A stretch of 6,157 nt of DNA, from NCBI GenBank assembly GCA_007127495.1, contig SKZG01000512.1, forward strand, positions 1 through 6,157. The letters are read 5' to 3'. Within the stretch, counting starts at the first letter, position 1; each line of letters begins with the position of its first letter. The DNA is from Planctomycetales bacterium (GTDB lineage Bacteria > Planctomycetota > Planctomycetia > Pirellulales > Thermoguttaceae). Below are positions 1 to 6,157 of the stretch, one piece after another. The translations under genes and the position numbers were made by a program. The notes beneath the pieces are model-generated. The model worked only from the letters and a program-made list of their open reading frames with translations, was not told where the DNA came from and did no database searches.

Positions 1-1397
1 GATGGGCTCGCCCGGCGGTACAGGCCGTTTTCCTGCTCGGGTTCGCTGCACTGGTCCTTTCGGTGGCGCGGGGATGGCCGTTGCCCGTGCCGGGCGACTT
101 GCTCCTGCGCTTCGACCCGCTCATTTGGCTCGTGGGCAGCGTGGCCGCGCGGCAGGCGGCGCCTTACGCGCTGTTCGCGCTGACCCTGCTGCTGGCGACG
201 GCGCTGGTGGGGCGGGTGTTCTGCGGCTGGGTGTGCCCGCTCGGAACGGCCATCGACGCAGCCGGCCCGCTCGGCCGGCGCCGCGCGGTTCGCCCGTGGC
301 CGGGGCTGAAACTTTGGGTACTTGCCGCGCTCATTGCCGCGGCGGCCGCGGGGGCCAACTTCGCCGGATGGTTCGACCCGCTGGTGATTGCATCGCGCGC
401 GCTGTACCTGACGTTCGCGCCGGCAGCGAGCGGGCCGGCTGTGCTGTGGGCGTGGGCTGCAGTGGCGGCGGCGGTCGCACTGGCGGCGCTGGCGCCGCGT
501 TTCTGGTGCCGGGCGTTGTGTCCGCTGGGCGCGATGCTGTCGCTGGTTGCCCGCTGGGGCCCGTACCGACGGCATATCGGCCCGTCGTGTGCCGAATGTG
601 GCAAGTGCGAGCCGGTGTGCCCTATGGGGCAAACCCCCGGCCGCCATTCGGCCGGCGAGTGCCTCGGTTGTCGGCGTTGCGAGGCCGCCTGCCCGCGACA
701 GTCGATCGTGTTCCGGTTCCACGCCGTTTCTGCCAACACCGCGTCGGCCCGGGCGGCCGAGCCGGGTACCCGGCGCCGCTGGCTGGTGGCTTTGGCCGGT
801 GTGGCGCTGGGTGGGGTGGGGGGTGGTTGGGCTTGGCTGAAACGCTCGTCGGACGTGCTCCGACCGCCGGGGACGCCGAGCGAGCAGCACCTGCTGGCCC
901 GCTGTACCGGCTGCGGCGCATGCCTGGCGGTATGCCCGACCGGTGCGCTGACGCCGCAACTTTCCTTCGCCCGGCCCGACGCCGCCTTCGTCCCGCAGTT
1001 CGTTCCGCGGCAGGGTCCATGCCAGCCGGAATGCACCGCTTGCGGCGCGGCGTGCAGTACCGGGGCGCTAGCCCGCCTGACCGTCGACGAGAAGGCAACC
1101 GTGCATATCGGTCTGGCCGAGATCGACCGTTCGCGATGTCTGCCGTGGGCCCGCGGGGAGCGTTGCACGATTTGCGTCGACGCCTGCCCGGCCGCGTACG
1201 ACGCCCTCGCCCTTCGGAGCACGGAGGCGGGCGCGTTTCGCCCGGTTGTCGACGAGTCGCGCTGCACCGGCTGCGGCTTCTGCGAACACCGCTGTCCACT
1301 CGCCGCGGCGGCCATCCGCGTGGTTTCGCGGAAGGTACCGTTCACAACTCCACGGCCAAGGCTCCGGAACGCGGGCGGTGTGCAGGCATACCCTTGA
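1..1397 (+). CDS. Polytopic 4Fe-4S membrane protein, NapH domain fused to NapG/MauM-like ferredoxin domain (5' end outside window)
   Basis: The frame is open from base 3, so the true start lies upstream; the GTG at 63 is only the first possible internal start and is residue 1 here. Visible hydrophobic segments lie just before residue 1 and at about 33-50, 84-100, 124-143 and 240-259. The NapH/NosR-type paired motifs are present: FCGWVCPLG (C54, C58) and WCRALCPLG (C149, C153). Two ferredoxin motifs follow (C176/179/182/186 and C200/203/206/210). After an RRRW stretch (237-240) and the fifth helix come four more: C281/284/287/291, C320/324/327/331, C359/368/371/375 and C401/404/407/411. Four clusters with a widely spaced first Cys in the third resemble NapG/MauM. 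By family knowledge, such proteins pass electrons between quinol and extracytoplasmic partners. The natural partner is not visible, no haem CxxCH motif is seen, and no nap genes are nearby, so a nitrate role is unsupported. The downstream promoter overlaps its stop codon. Confidence 0.85.
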   Translation, partial: WARPAVQAVFLLGFAALVLSVARGWPLPVPGDLLLRFDPLIWLVGSVAARQAAPYALFALTLLLATALVGRVFCGWVCPLGTAIDAAGPLGRRRAVRPWPGLKLWVLAALIAAAAAGANFAGWFDPLVIASRALYLTFAPAASGPAVLWAWAAVAAAVALAALAPRFWCRALCPLGAMLSLVARWGPYRRHIGPSCAECGKCEPVCPMGQTPGRHSAGECLGCRRCEAACPRQSIVFRFHAVSANTASARAAEPGTRRRWLVALAGVALGGVGGGWAWLKRSSDVLRPPGTPSEQHLLARCTGCGACLAVCPTGALTPQLSFARPDAAFVPQFVPRQGPCQPECTACGAACSTGALARLTVDEKATVHIGLAEIDRSRCLPWARGERCTICVDACPAAYDALALRSTEAGAFRPVVDESRCTGCGFCEHRCPLAAAAIRVVSRKVPFTTPRPRLRNAGGVQAYP

Positions 1398-1422
1398 CTT
1401 TCCGTTTCCTCCCGTCTATCCT
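1394..1422 (+). promoter_or_regulatory. Predicted sigma70-type promoter for the beta-helix gene
   Basis: TTGACT at 1394-1399 is followed after exactly 17 nt by TATCCT at 1417-1422, a near-consensus -35/-10 pair. The -35 box overlaps the TGA stop of the iron-sulfur gene (1395-1397). Transcription would start near 1429-1430, giving a leader of about 70 nt to the ATG at 1501 or about 12 nt to the ATG at 1441. This suggests that the beta-helix gene has its own promoter rather than depending only on read-through. It is seen from sequence alone. Confidence 0.5.
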
Positions 1423-1489
1423 TGACCTCGTTGGCAAGAAATGAATTTCCTACCCGAAACCCGCGAACGGCTACGAATCGCGAGACCTC

Positions 1490-1493
1490 GGAG
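1490..1493 (+). promoter_or_regulatory. Ribosome binding site deciding the ATG at 1501
   Basis: GGAG lies 7 nt before the ATG at 1501, which is ideal spacing. The earlier in-frame ATG at 1441 is preceded only by a weak purine stretch (GGCAAGAA), so 1501 is preferred. Confidence 0.5.
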
Positions 1494-1500
1494 CCCTGCC

Positions 1501-3696
1501 ATGCGGTTTTTTCTGATGCTTCATCCGTCCTCAGTTGCGGGGTGCGCCACGGCGGACGGCGCACCTCGCAAGCGTTCCCTACGGCGGTTTGCGCCGTTTG
1601 CACTTGGAAGGAAAAGGGCTCTCCTTGCGTGTGCGATCCTGTGCCTGGCCACGGTCGTTTCGGCCGCCGATTACTACGTGGCGCCGAACGGCAACGACGC
1701 GCACCCCGGCACGGCCGACCGGCCCTTTGCCACGCTTGCCCGGGCACGCGACGCAATCCGGGAGCGGAAGCAGCAGGGCCCGCTCGACGGCCCGGTTTGC
1801 GTCCACGTGGCGGGCGGCGAGTATCGCCTTGTGGAACCCCTGGTGCTCGGGCCGCGGGACAGCGGCACGGCCGACGCGCCGATTGCGTACCAGGCCGCGC
1901 CGGGTGAGCAGCCCGTCTTCAGCGGCGGGCGGGCGATTACCGGCTGGCAGGAGAGCGAAAACGGCCTGTGGAAGGTTCATCTGCCCGAAGTGGCCGACGG
2001 CTCCTGGCACTTCGAGCAACTATTCGTCGGCGGCCGCCGCGCCACGCGGGCTCGCACGCCCAAGAAGTTCTACTACCGCATGCAGGACGTGCAGGAAGAG
2101 GTGCTCGCCGGCCCGCCCGATGCCCGCCGACCGCAGAGGGCGCGCCAGACCATCGTCATGCGTCCGCAGGACTTCGAAGCGAGTTTGAAACACCTCAGCG
2201 CCGAGGAACTGGCCGACGTCAACATGGTCGTCTACCACAAGTGGGATGTAACGCGGCGTTTCCTCGACGGCGTCGACGCTGAGCAGGCAACGCTGACCAC
2301 CTCGGGGCAGGGCATGAAGTCGTGGAACCGGTGGCTAAAAAACACCCGCTTCCATCTGGAAAACTTCAAAGCCGCACTCAACGCCGATGGCGAATGGTTC
2401 CTCGCCCGCGACGGCTGGCTGTATTATCGCCCCTTGCCCGGCCAGGACATGGCCACCGTTGAGGTCGTGGCGCCGGTCGTCGACCGATTCCTGGTGATCG
2501 AGGGCAATGCGGCGGCGGGCAAGCTGGTCGAGCACGTGCGGTTCGAGGGCCTCGCGTTCCGCCATGCCCGGTGGGTTATGCCGCCCGAAGGGTTCGAGGC
2601 CAATCAGGCGGCTGCTCAAATCGACGCCGTGGTGCAAGTAGACGGGGCAAGGTACGTGCAGATTGTCGACTGCGAGTTTGGGCACGTCGGCCGGTACGTC
2701 GTCTGGTTTCGCCGCGGCTGTCGCGATTGCCTGTTGCGGAGGTCCTATCTCCACGATTTCGGCGCCGGCGGCGTACGAATCGGCGAGACGGGCATCGCCG
2801 CCCATGAAGCCGATCGGACCGGCCGCATTACCATCGACAACAACATCATCCGGCACGGCGGGCGCATCTTCGCGTGCGCCGTCGGCGTGTGGATCGGCCA
2901 GAGCGGCGACAACCACGTAACCCACAACGAAATCGCCGACCTCTACTACACCGGCATCTCCGCCGGCTGGCGATGGGGTTACGGCGAAAGCCTAGCCAAA
3001 CGGAACACCATCGCCTTCAATCACGTCCACCACATCGGCTGGGGCGTGCTGTGCGACATGGGCGGCATCTACACCCTCGGCCCGTCGGAGGGAACGGTCG
3101 TGCGAAACAACGTGTTCCATAACGTGTACTCCTACACGTACGGCGGCTGGGGACTGTACACCGACCAGGGCAGCACGGGAATCGTGTTCGAGAACAACCT
3201 CGTGTACGACGTAAAGACCGGCGGGTTCCACCAGCACTACGGCCGGGAAAACGTCGTCCGCAACAACATCCTGGCGTTCAGCAAGCAGCATCAATTGCAG
3301 GCCACCCGCGTGGAAAACCACCAGTCGTTCACGCTGGAGAACAACATCGTCTACTACGACTCCGGGCAGCTCCTGGCGGGCCGTTGGAACCAAGTGCAAT
3401 ACGCCGGTCGCCGCAACTGCTTCTGGCACGCCGGCGGCGAGCCGGTCCGGTTCCTCGGCAAGCCGCTCGAGGCATGGCAGGCCGAGGGGCACGAGGAAGG
3501 TTCGATCGTGGCCGACCCGAAGTTCGCGGACCCGGCCAACCGCGACTTCCGCCTCGCGCCCGATTCGCCGGCCCTGGAGCTTGGTTTCCAGCCCTTCGAT
3601 CCCTCGAAGGCGGGCGTGTACGGCGATGCGGTCTGGCGGGCCAGAGCCGCCGACGTCACCTATCCGGCGCTGGAAATCGCGCCCTCAGCCGACTGA
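1501..3696 (+). CDS. Secreted right-handed parallel beta-helix protein, candidate GH141-like glycoside hydrolase
   Basis: This is a 731-residue protein from the ATG at 1501; an in-frame ATG at 1441 would add 20 residues. A hydrophobic core follows GRKR (about residues 38-55) and ends VVSA, a plausible signal peptidase I site after residue 55, so export is likely. The mature protein opens with [10 protein letters not shown], then [13 protein letters not shown] (75-87), VAGGEYRL (103-110), DSGT (120-123) and [10 protein letters not shown] (140-149). This N-terminal module is typical of carbohydrate-active beta-helix proteins. From about residue 325 to 660 there is a ladder of asparagine-rich coils ([27 protein letters not shown]). 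Conserved blocks DMGGIYTLG (D519), GLYTDQG (D555) and GGFHQHYG (H577, H579) lie on the helix and are candidate active-site residues. The tail ends GVYGDAVW near residue 713. Several enzymes of this style belong to GH141 (fucosidase, xylanase), but the substrate cannot be read from sequence. The n-region before the signal helix is unusually long and arginine-rich, and it contains a strong hairpin. Confidence 0.85.
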   Translation: MRFFLMLHPSSVAGCATADGAPRKRSLRRFAPFALGRKRALLACAILCLATVVSAADYYVAPNGNDAHPGTADRPFATLARARDAIRERKQQGPLDGPVCVHVAGGEYRLVEPLVLGPRDSGTADAPIAYQAAPGEQPVFSGGRAITGWQESENGLWKVHLPEVADGSWHFEQLFVGGRRATRARTPKKFYYRMQDVQEEVLAGPPDARRPQRARQTIVMRPQDFEASLKHLSAEELADVNMVVYHKWDVTRRFLDGVDAEQATLTTSGQGMKSWNRWLKNTRFHLENFKAALNADGEWFLARDGWLYYRPLPGQDMATVEVVAPVVDRFLVIEGNAAAGKLVEHVRFEGLAFRHARWVMPPEGFEANQAAAQIDAVVQVDGARYVQIVDCEFGHVGRYVVWFRRGCRDCLLRRSYLHDFGAGGVRIGETGIAAHEADRTGRITIDNNIIRHGGRIFACAVGVWIGQSGDNHVTHNEIADLYYTGISAGWRWGYGESLAKRNTIAFNHVHHIGWGVLCDMGGIYTLGPSEGTVVRNNVFHNVYSYTYGGWGLYTDQGSTGIVFENNLVYDVKTGGFHQHYGRENVVRNNILAFSKQHQLQATRVENHQSFTLENNIVYYDSGQLLAGRWNQVQYAGRRNCFWHAGGEPVRFLGKPLEAWQAEGHEEGSIVADPKFADPANRDFRLAPDSPALELGFQPFDPSKAGVYGDAVWRARAADVTYPALEIAPSAD
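1535..1571. repeat. Perfect-stem inverted repeat (14 bp, 9-nt loop) inside the 5' coding region
   Basis: Arms 1535-1548 and 1558-1571 pair over 14 positions with one G-T mismatch (1540/1566). The loop is 1549-1557. A smaller stem, ACGGCG/CGCCGT (1581-1586 with 1592-1597, 5-nt loop), follows, and ACGGCGG occurs both in the first loop and at the start of the second stem. There is no T-run after either, so neither looks like an intrinsic terminator. It could be a dispersed palindromic (REP-like) element inserted in the n-region of the signal peptide, or an mRNA structure affecting translation. Confidence 0.6.
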
Positions 3697-3717
3697 ATGT
3701 AGCAAGGTTCACTAAAG

Positions 3718-4818
3718 TTACACCGGGTCGGGCAGTTCGTAGCCTTTGCGGCGCTCGACGTCCAGGTAACGGTTGGCCTCGTCGTCGCCGGGGAACTCTT
3801 CCTTGACGGGGTCCCACTTCAGCCGGCGGCCGACCCAACGGGCGATGTTGCCCAGGTGGCAAACCGTCGTAGAGCGGTGGCCGACCTCGGCGTGGGCGAT
3901 GGGCAACTCGCCGGTCTTCATGCAGTCGAACCAGTTGCCTATGTGATTGTTGCTCTCAACCAGTCGGACGGCGTCGTTGGGCAGTTCGGCGTCGGCCAGC
4001 GCCTTGGGGTTGGCGGCGAAGCTATTCCGGCGGATTTCGAGCCGCCCCTTCTCGCCGATGAAAATCCCGCCAGCCTGGGAGCCGTTGTCCAGCACCACCT
4101 CAACGCCCTCCGGATACAAGTAATGGATTTTGAACTTGTCGCGGAACACACGCTCGCCTTGCCCGCGGCTGACCGGCTCGTCGAAGACCGGCATTTCGTA
4201 TTTGCCGTTCTCGCACCATACCTCGACGGGCCCGGCGTCGTCGGCGCCTAAGGCCCATTGGATCTGGTCGAGGCCGTGCGCGCCCCAGCCGGTCATCTCG
4301 CCACCGGAGTACGGCCACACGGAAAGCCAGCCCGGGTTGCGCCGCGGCGAGTACAGGTCGATGTGGTACGGCACCAGCGGGGCCGGGCCGCACCACTGGT
4401 CCCAGTCGAGTCCTTCGGGTACGGGCTGGGCGGGCAAGTTCATGCGCCAGGGGCTGGGATAATTGGCGCCGATGACCTTTTGGATTCTGCCGAGCATCCC
4501 GTTGCGGATCAACTCGCACGCGCGCCGGTTGGCTGGCATGGACCGCTGCTGGCTGCCGGTTTGGAACACGACGTTGTACTTCTTCACGGCGTCGCAAATG
4601 GCGCGGCCTTCCCGGATCGTGAGCGTGAGCGCCTTTTCCGCATAGACGTGCTTGCCCGCCTGACAGGCGTGGATGCACTGGATGGCCCTCCAGTGGTCGG
4701 GCACGGCGTTGACCACGGCATCGACCTCTTTCATTTCGAGCAGTTTGCGGTAGTGTGTGAAGGGCTTGGCGTTGAACTTTTTGGCGATGGCTTGGGCGCG
4801 GCCTTCATGGACGTCGGC
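3718..4818 (-). CDS. Gfo/Idh/MocA family oxidoreductase, 5'-truncated at a breakpoint
   Basis: Recognisable sequence runs from ADVHEGRAQAIAKKF (starting at about 4818) to the TAA at 3718-3720, about 366 residues. Family features are present: the VDAVVNAVPDHW stretch, GKHVYAEKALTLTIREGRA (catalytic-Lys region), FQTGSQQRS, DWDQWCGPAP, GGEMTGWGAHGLDQIQWALG, and the C-terminal SNNHIGNWFDCMKTGE and HLGNIARWVGR. These proteins are NAD(P)-dependent dehydrogenases, usually acting on sugars or inositols. The GxGxxG nucleotide-binding start is missing: upstream of 4818 the open frame continues to an ATG at 4950, but those 44 residues are only the antisense of the phosphotriesterase fragment and have no Rossmann character. 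The protein as encoded would lack its cofactor-binding strand and is probably non-functional, unless the join is an assembly error. The usual EKP is EKA here (4630-4638). The gene is convergent with the beta-helix gene, 21 nt apart. Confidence 0.85.
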   Translation of the reverse strand, partial: ADVHEGRAQAIAKKFNAKPFTHYRKLLEMKEVDAVVNAVPDHWRAIQCIHACQAGKHVYAEKALTLTIREGRAICDAVKKYNVVFQTGSQQRSMPANRRACELIRNGMLGRIQKVIGANYPSPWRMNLPAQPVPEGLDWDQWCGPAPLVPYHIDLYSPRRNPGWLSVWPYSGGEMTGWGAHGLDQIQWALGADDAGPVEVWCENGKYEMPVFDEPVSRGQGERVFRDKFKIHYLYPEGVEVVLDNGSQAGGIFIGEKGRLEIRRNSFAANPKALADAELPNDAVRLVESNNHIGNWFDCMKTGELPIAHAEVGHRSTTVCHLGNIARWVGRRLKWDPVKEEFPGDDEANRYLDVERRKGYELPDPV

Positions 4819-4826
4819 GGTGACCC
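4810..4826. other. Breakpoint joining two 5'-truncated genes
   Basis: On the minus strand MocA-family similarity stops at the ADV codons (4810-4818). On the plus strand phosphotriesterase similarity begins at GGDPTR (codons from 4816). Both genes read away from this point and both lack their 5' portions. No transposon end, target-site duplication or long repeat is visible at the point itself. Confidence 0.75.
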
Positions 4827-5286
4827 GACGAGGCTCATCCTCTACCACCAGGACGGGACTGGCGACGATCCGGTCTACCAGGCGACGTTGCTGCGCGAGG
4901 GTGTGGTGCTGTCGTACGACACCTTTGGCTTCGAGACATCCTTCACTCACGCGAGTGCGCCAGTTCGACTTCCTTCAGACGACCGGCGTGTCCGCGAGGT
5001 GCTCGACCTCTGGCTACGGGGCGCGGGACACCAGCTCGTCCTCTCCCAGGACGTGTGCTACCGGATGATGACGCGTCGCGCCGGTGGCTGGGGGATCGCC
5101 CACGTACTGGAGCGCAACCGCCCCCAGTTCGAGATGGCCGGCTTGTCAACCTCGGAATGGCGACAGATGGTGGAGCTGACGCCTCGACGCCTGCTTACCA
5201 TAGACGGGTTGGACGAGGCTCAGCCCACGATCTCGAGCACCGCGTCAGCGACGACGTCGACCTCGGCCTCGTCGAGTTCCGGGTAG
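4816..5286 (+). CDS. Phosphotriesterase-family metallohydrolase, C-terminal fragment
   Basis: About 129 conserved residues run from GGDPTRLILYHQDGT to TPRRLLTI (ending about 5202). H (4846-4848) in YHQDGT matches the metal-binding His of the family's HxD block. D (5050-5052) in LSQDVC matches the conserved Asp metal ligand and proton acceptor near the C-terminus. SYDTFGFE, PSDDRRVREVLDLW, GGWGIAHVLER and the PRRLL ending are also family hallmarks. The N-terminal half, with the HxH motif, bridging Lys and another His, is absent because the sequence breaks at about 4815, so this piece cannot form the binuclear centre. No start codon or RBS belongs to it. The frame runs past the normal family end to TAG at 5284-5286, overlapping the aminotransferase gene by 67 bp with a Ser/Thr/Ala tail that is antisense translation. 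The substrate is unknown; family members hydrolyse organophosphates, lactones or related esters and amides. Confidence 0.75.
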   Translation, partial: GGDPTRLILYHQDGTGDDPVYQATLLREGVVLSYDTFGFETSFTHASAPVRLPSDDRRVREVLDLWLRGAGHQLVLSQDVCYRMMTRRAGGWGIAHVLERNRPQFEMAGLSTSEWRQMVELTPRRLLTIDGLDEAQPTISSTASATTSTSASSSSG

Positions 5287-6157
5287 CACGGCAAGCACAG
5301 CAATTCGTCCGCTATGCGATCACATTGGGGGAATCCCTCAGGTGGCCGTTTGTCCGCATAGATGCTCTGCTGGTGTAGTGGCGGCACATACATCAGGCTC
5401 GAGGCGATGCCTCGTTCAAGAAGGGCTTGAAGCACGCGGTCACGCTCCGCCACCCGGATCGTGAATGTCCGTGGCGCCGGCTGCGTCCCCAGTGCGCCTG
5501 CAACCACCTCGATGGACGGGGAACTCTGGAGCCGCTGACGATAGCGCTCCGCGTGGCGGCGGCGGGTCGCGACCCAAGCTGAGAGAGCAGGCAGCTTCGC
5601 GGTCAGCACTGCCGCCTGGAGTTCGTCCATCCCTGCGTTGTAGCCCTCGGTTCGGTACTGGAATAGCGTCCCTGGCACGCCCGCTTTGATGGCGTCGAGG
5701 CAGTCGAGATCGAACCCGTAGTTGGCGAGGACCCGAGCGCGTTCAGCGATGTCGCCGTTGTCCGTCGTGATGGCTCCGGCCTTGCCGAGGGCGTTCAGAG
5801 GCTTGGTCGCCGAGAGACTGAACGCGGCCGCATCACCGAGGCTGCCAACGGGACGTTCGCCGACGCTAGCTCCGGGAGCGAGCGAAGCATCCTCGATCAC
5901 GATGAGTCCGCGACGACGCGCCACCTGGAGGAGCTCGTCCATCCGCGCCGGATAACCGTACATGTGCACGATGACCACGGCGCGTGTCCGTGAGCCGATG
6001 CGCGCTTCGAGCGCGGCGGGATCCATACCGTGGGTCGAGGGGTCGATGTCCACCCAGCGCAGGTCCGCCCCCGTGTGGCTGATAGGTGCCGACGCAGCGA
6101 TGTCGACGTTCGGGACCGACAGAACCTCGTCGCCGGACTCAATCCCCGCGGCTAGCA
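5220..6157 (-). CDS. DegT/DnrJ/EryC1/StrS family PLP-dependent aminotransferase (N-terminus outside window)
   Basis: The frame is open to the window edge on the minus strand and ends at TGA 5220-5222; about 311 residues are visible, lacking roughly the first 60-110 of a typical 370-430-residue family member. Visible in order are: LAAGIESGDEVLSVPNVDIAAS, HTGADLRWVDID, VVIVHMYGYPARMDEL, the PLP-pyridine Asp in VIEDASLAPGA (D at 5889-5891), and GSLGDAAAFSLSATKPLNALGKAG, where the Lys at 5802-5804 should form the Schiff base. Then come ANYGF, GYNAGMDELQAAVL and a C-terminal small domain ending LDEAEVDVVADAVLEIVG. These enzymes transfer an amino group to keto-sugar nucleotides, for surface glycans or glycosylated metabolites. 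The family Arg in GYNxRxxE is Gly here (GYNAGMDEL, Gly at 5631-5633) and the usual AQAHG motif is SLAPG, so a divergent subfamily is possible. It is convergent with the phosphotriesterase fragment. The ATG near 6053 is internal and not the true start. Confidence 0.88.
   Translation of the reverse strand, partial: LAAGIESGDEVLSVPNVDIAASAPISHTGADLRWVDIDPSTHGMDPAALEARIGSRTRAVVIVHMYGYPARMDELLQVARRRGLIVIEDASLAPGASVGERPVGSLGDAAAFSLSATKPLNALGKAGAITTDNGDIAERARVLANYGFDLDCLDAIKAGVPGTLFQYRTEGYNAGMDELQAAVLTAKLPALSAWVATRRRHAERYRQRLQSSPSIEVVAGALGTQPAPRTFTIRVAERDRVLQALLERGIASSLMYVPPLHQQSIYADKRPPEGFPQCDRIADELLCLPCYPELDEAEVDVVADAVLEIVG

Noticed and set aside
2..1444. Plus-strand open frame in the alternative frame over the iron-sulfur gene
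   Set aside because: Arg/Gly/Pro/Ala-rich out-of-frame translation with no motifs; the frame starting at base 3 carries all conserved cysteines.
1535..1571. Hairpin as a Rho-independent terminator for the iron-sulfur gene
   Set aside because: No T-run follows the stem, and it lies within the coding frame of the next gene downstream of its promoter.
164..1756. Long minus-strand open frame (530 codons) antisense to the iron-sulfur gene
   Set aside because: It is a GC-rich shadow: low complexity, no recognisable family, and it fully overlaps a gene with six Cys4 motifs.
2335..2925. Minus-strand 196-codon frame inside the beta-helix gene
   Set aside because: Antisense shadow of a strongly supported beta-helix coding sequence with no recognisable domain.
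4258..4812. N-terminal half of the plus-strand frame that ends as phosphotriesterase
   Set aside because: It is the antisense of the MocA gene and shows no phosphotriesterase features such as the HxH motif; only the part from about 4816 is real.
4819..4950. First 44 codons of the minus-strand MocA frame starting at ATG 4950
   Set aside because: It is the antisense of the phosphotriesterase coding sequence, with no GxGxxG nucleotide-binding motif.
5055..5378. Plus-strand 107-codon frame spanning the phosphotriesterase/aminotransferase overlap
   Set aside because: It is out of frame with both recognisable proteins and has no family motifs.
1..6157. Searched by eye for CRISPR arrays, tRNA or rRNA genes, and insertion-sequence ends
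   Set aside because: No regularly spaced repeats, cloverleaf-like sequences or transposase motifs were seen; short or diverged elements could be missed without computation.

Overview
This is a GC-rich window, coding almost end to end, with only a 21-nt gap between the convergent genes near 3700. The left part (1-~4815) suggests a planctomycete or another PVC-group bacterium: a secreted right-handed beta-helix protein of polysaccharide-utilisation type next to a Gfo/Idh/MocA oxidoreductase of the kind expanded in those genomes, plus a NapH-type membrane iron-sulfur protein. This assignment rests on protein style only. No rRNA, tRNA, CRISPR array, transposase or integrase gene was seen.

Layout. 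(1) 1-1397, + strand: the 3' part of a polytopic iron-sulfur protein that looks like a NapH domain fused to a NapG/MauM-like ferredoxin domain, with six Cys4 cluster motifs. (2) 1394-1422: a good sigma70-like promoter overlapping the stop codon of gene 1. (3) 1501-3696, + strand: a complete secreted beta-helix protein, possibly a GH141-like glycoside hydrolase. The N-terminal coding region contains a strong 14-bp hairpin at 1535-1571. (4) 3718-~4818, - strand: a Gfo/Idh/MocA oxidoreductase, convergent with gene 3, lacking its N-terminal Rossmann start. (5) ~4816-5286, + strand: the C-terminal half of a phosphotriesterase-family metallohydrolase, lacking its N-terminal half. (6) 5220-6157, - strand: a DegT/DnrJ/EryC1/StrS PLP-dependent sugar aminotransferase, cut by the window edge at its N-terminus.

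The most important observation is that the recognisable sequences of genes 4 and 5, on opposite strands, both stop at nearly the same base (about 4813-4824). Each gene has lost its 5' end there, and each reading frame continues only as the antisense of the other. This marks a breakpoint: a real rearrangement, a horizontal-transfer boundary, or a chimeric assembly join. Until that is settled, the left block (genes 1-4) and right block (genes 5-6) should not be assumed to belong together or to one organism.

Within the left block, a secreted beta-helix glycosidase and a NAD(P)-dependent sugar-type oxidoreductase could both act on carbohydrate, and the iron-sulfur protein is a separate redox function. 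In the right block, the aminotransferase suggests surface-polysaccharide or sugar-nucleotide synthesis. I found no convincing, wholly new multi-gene system.
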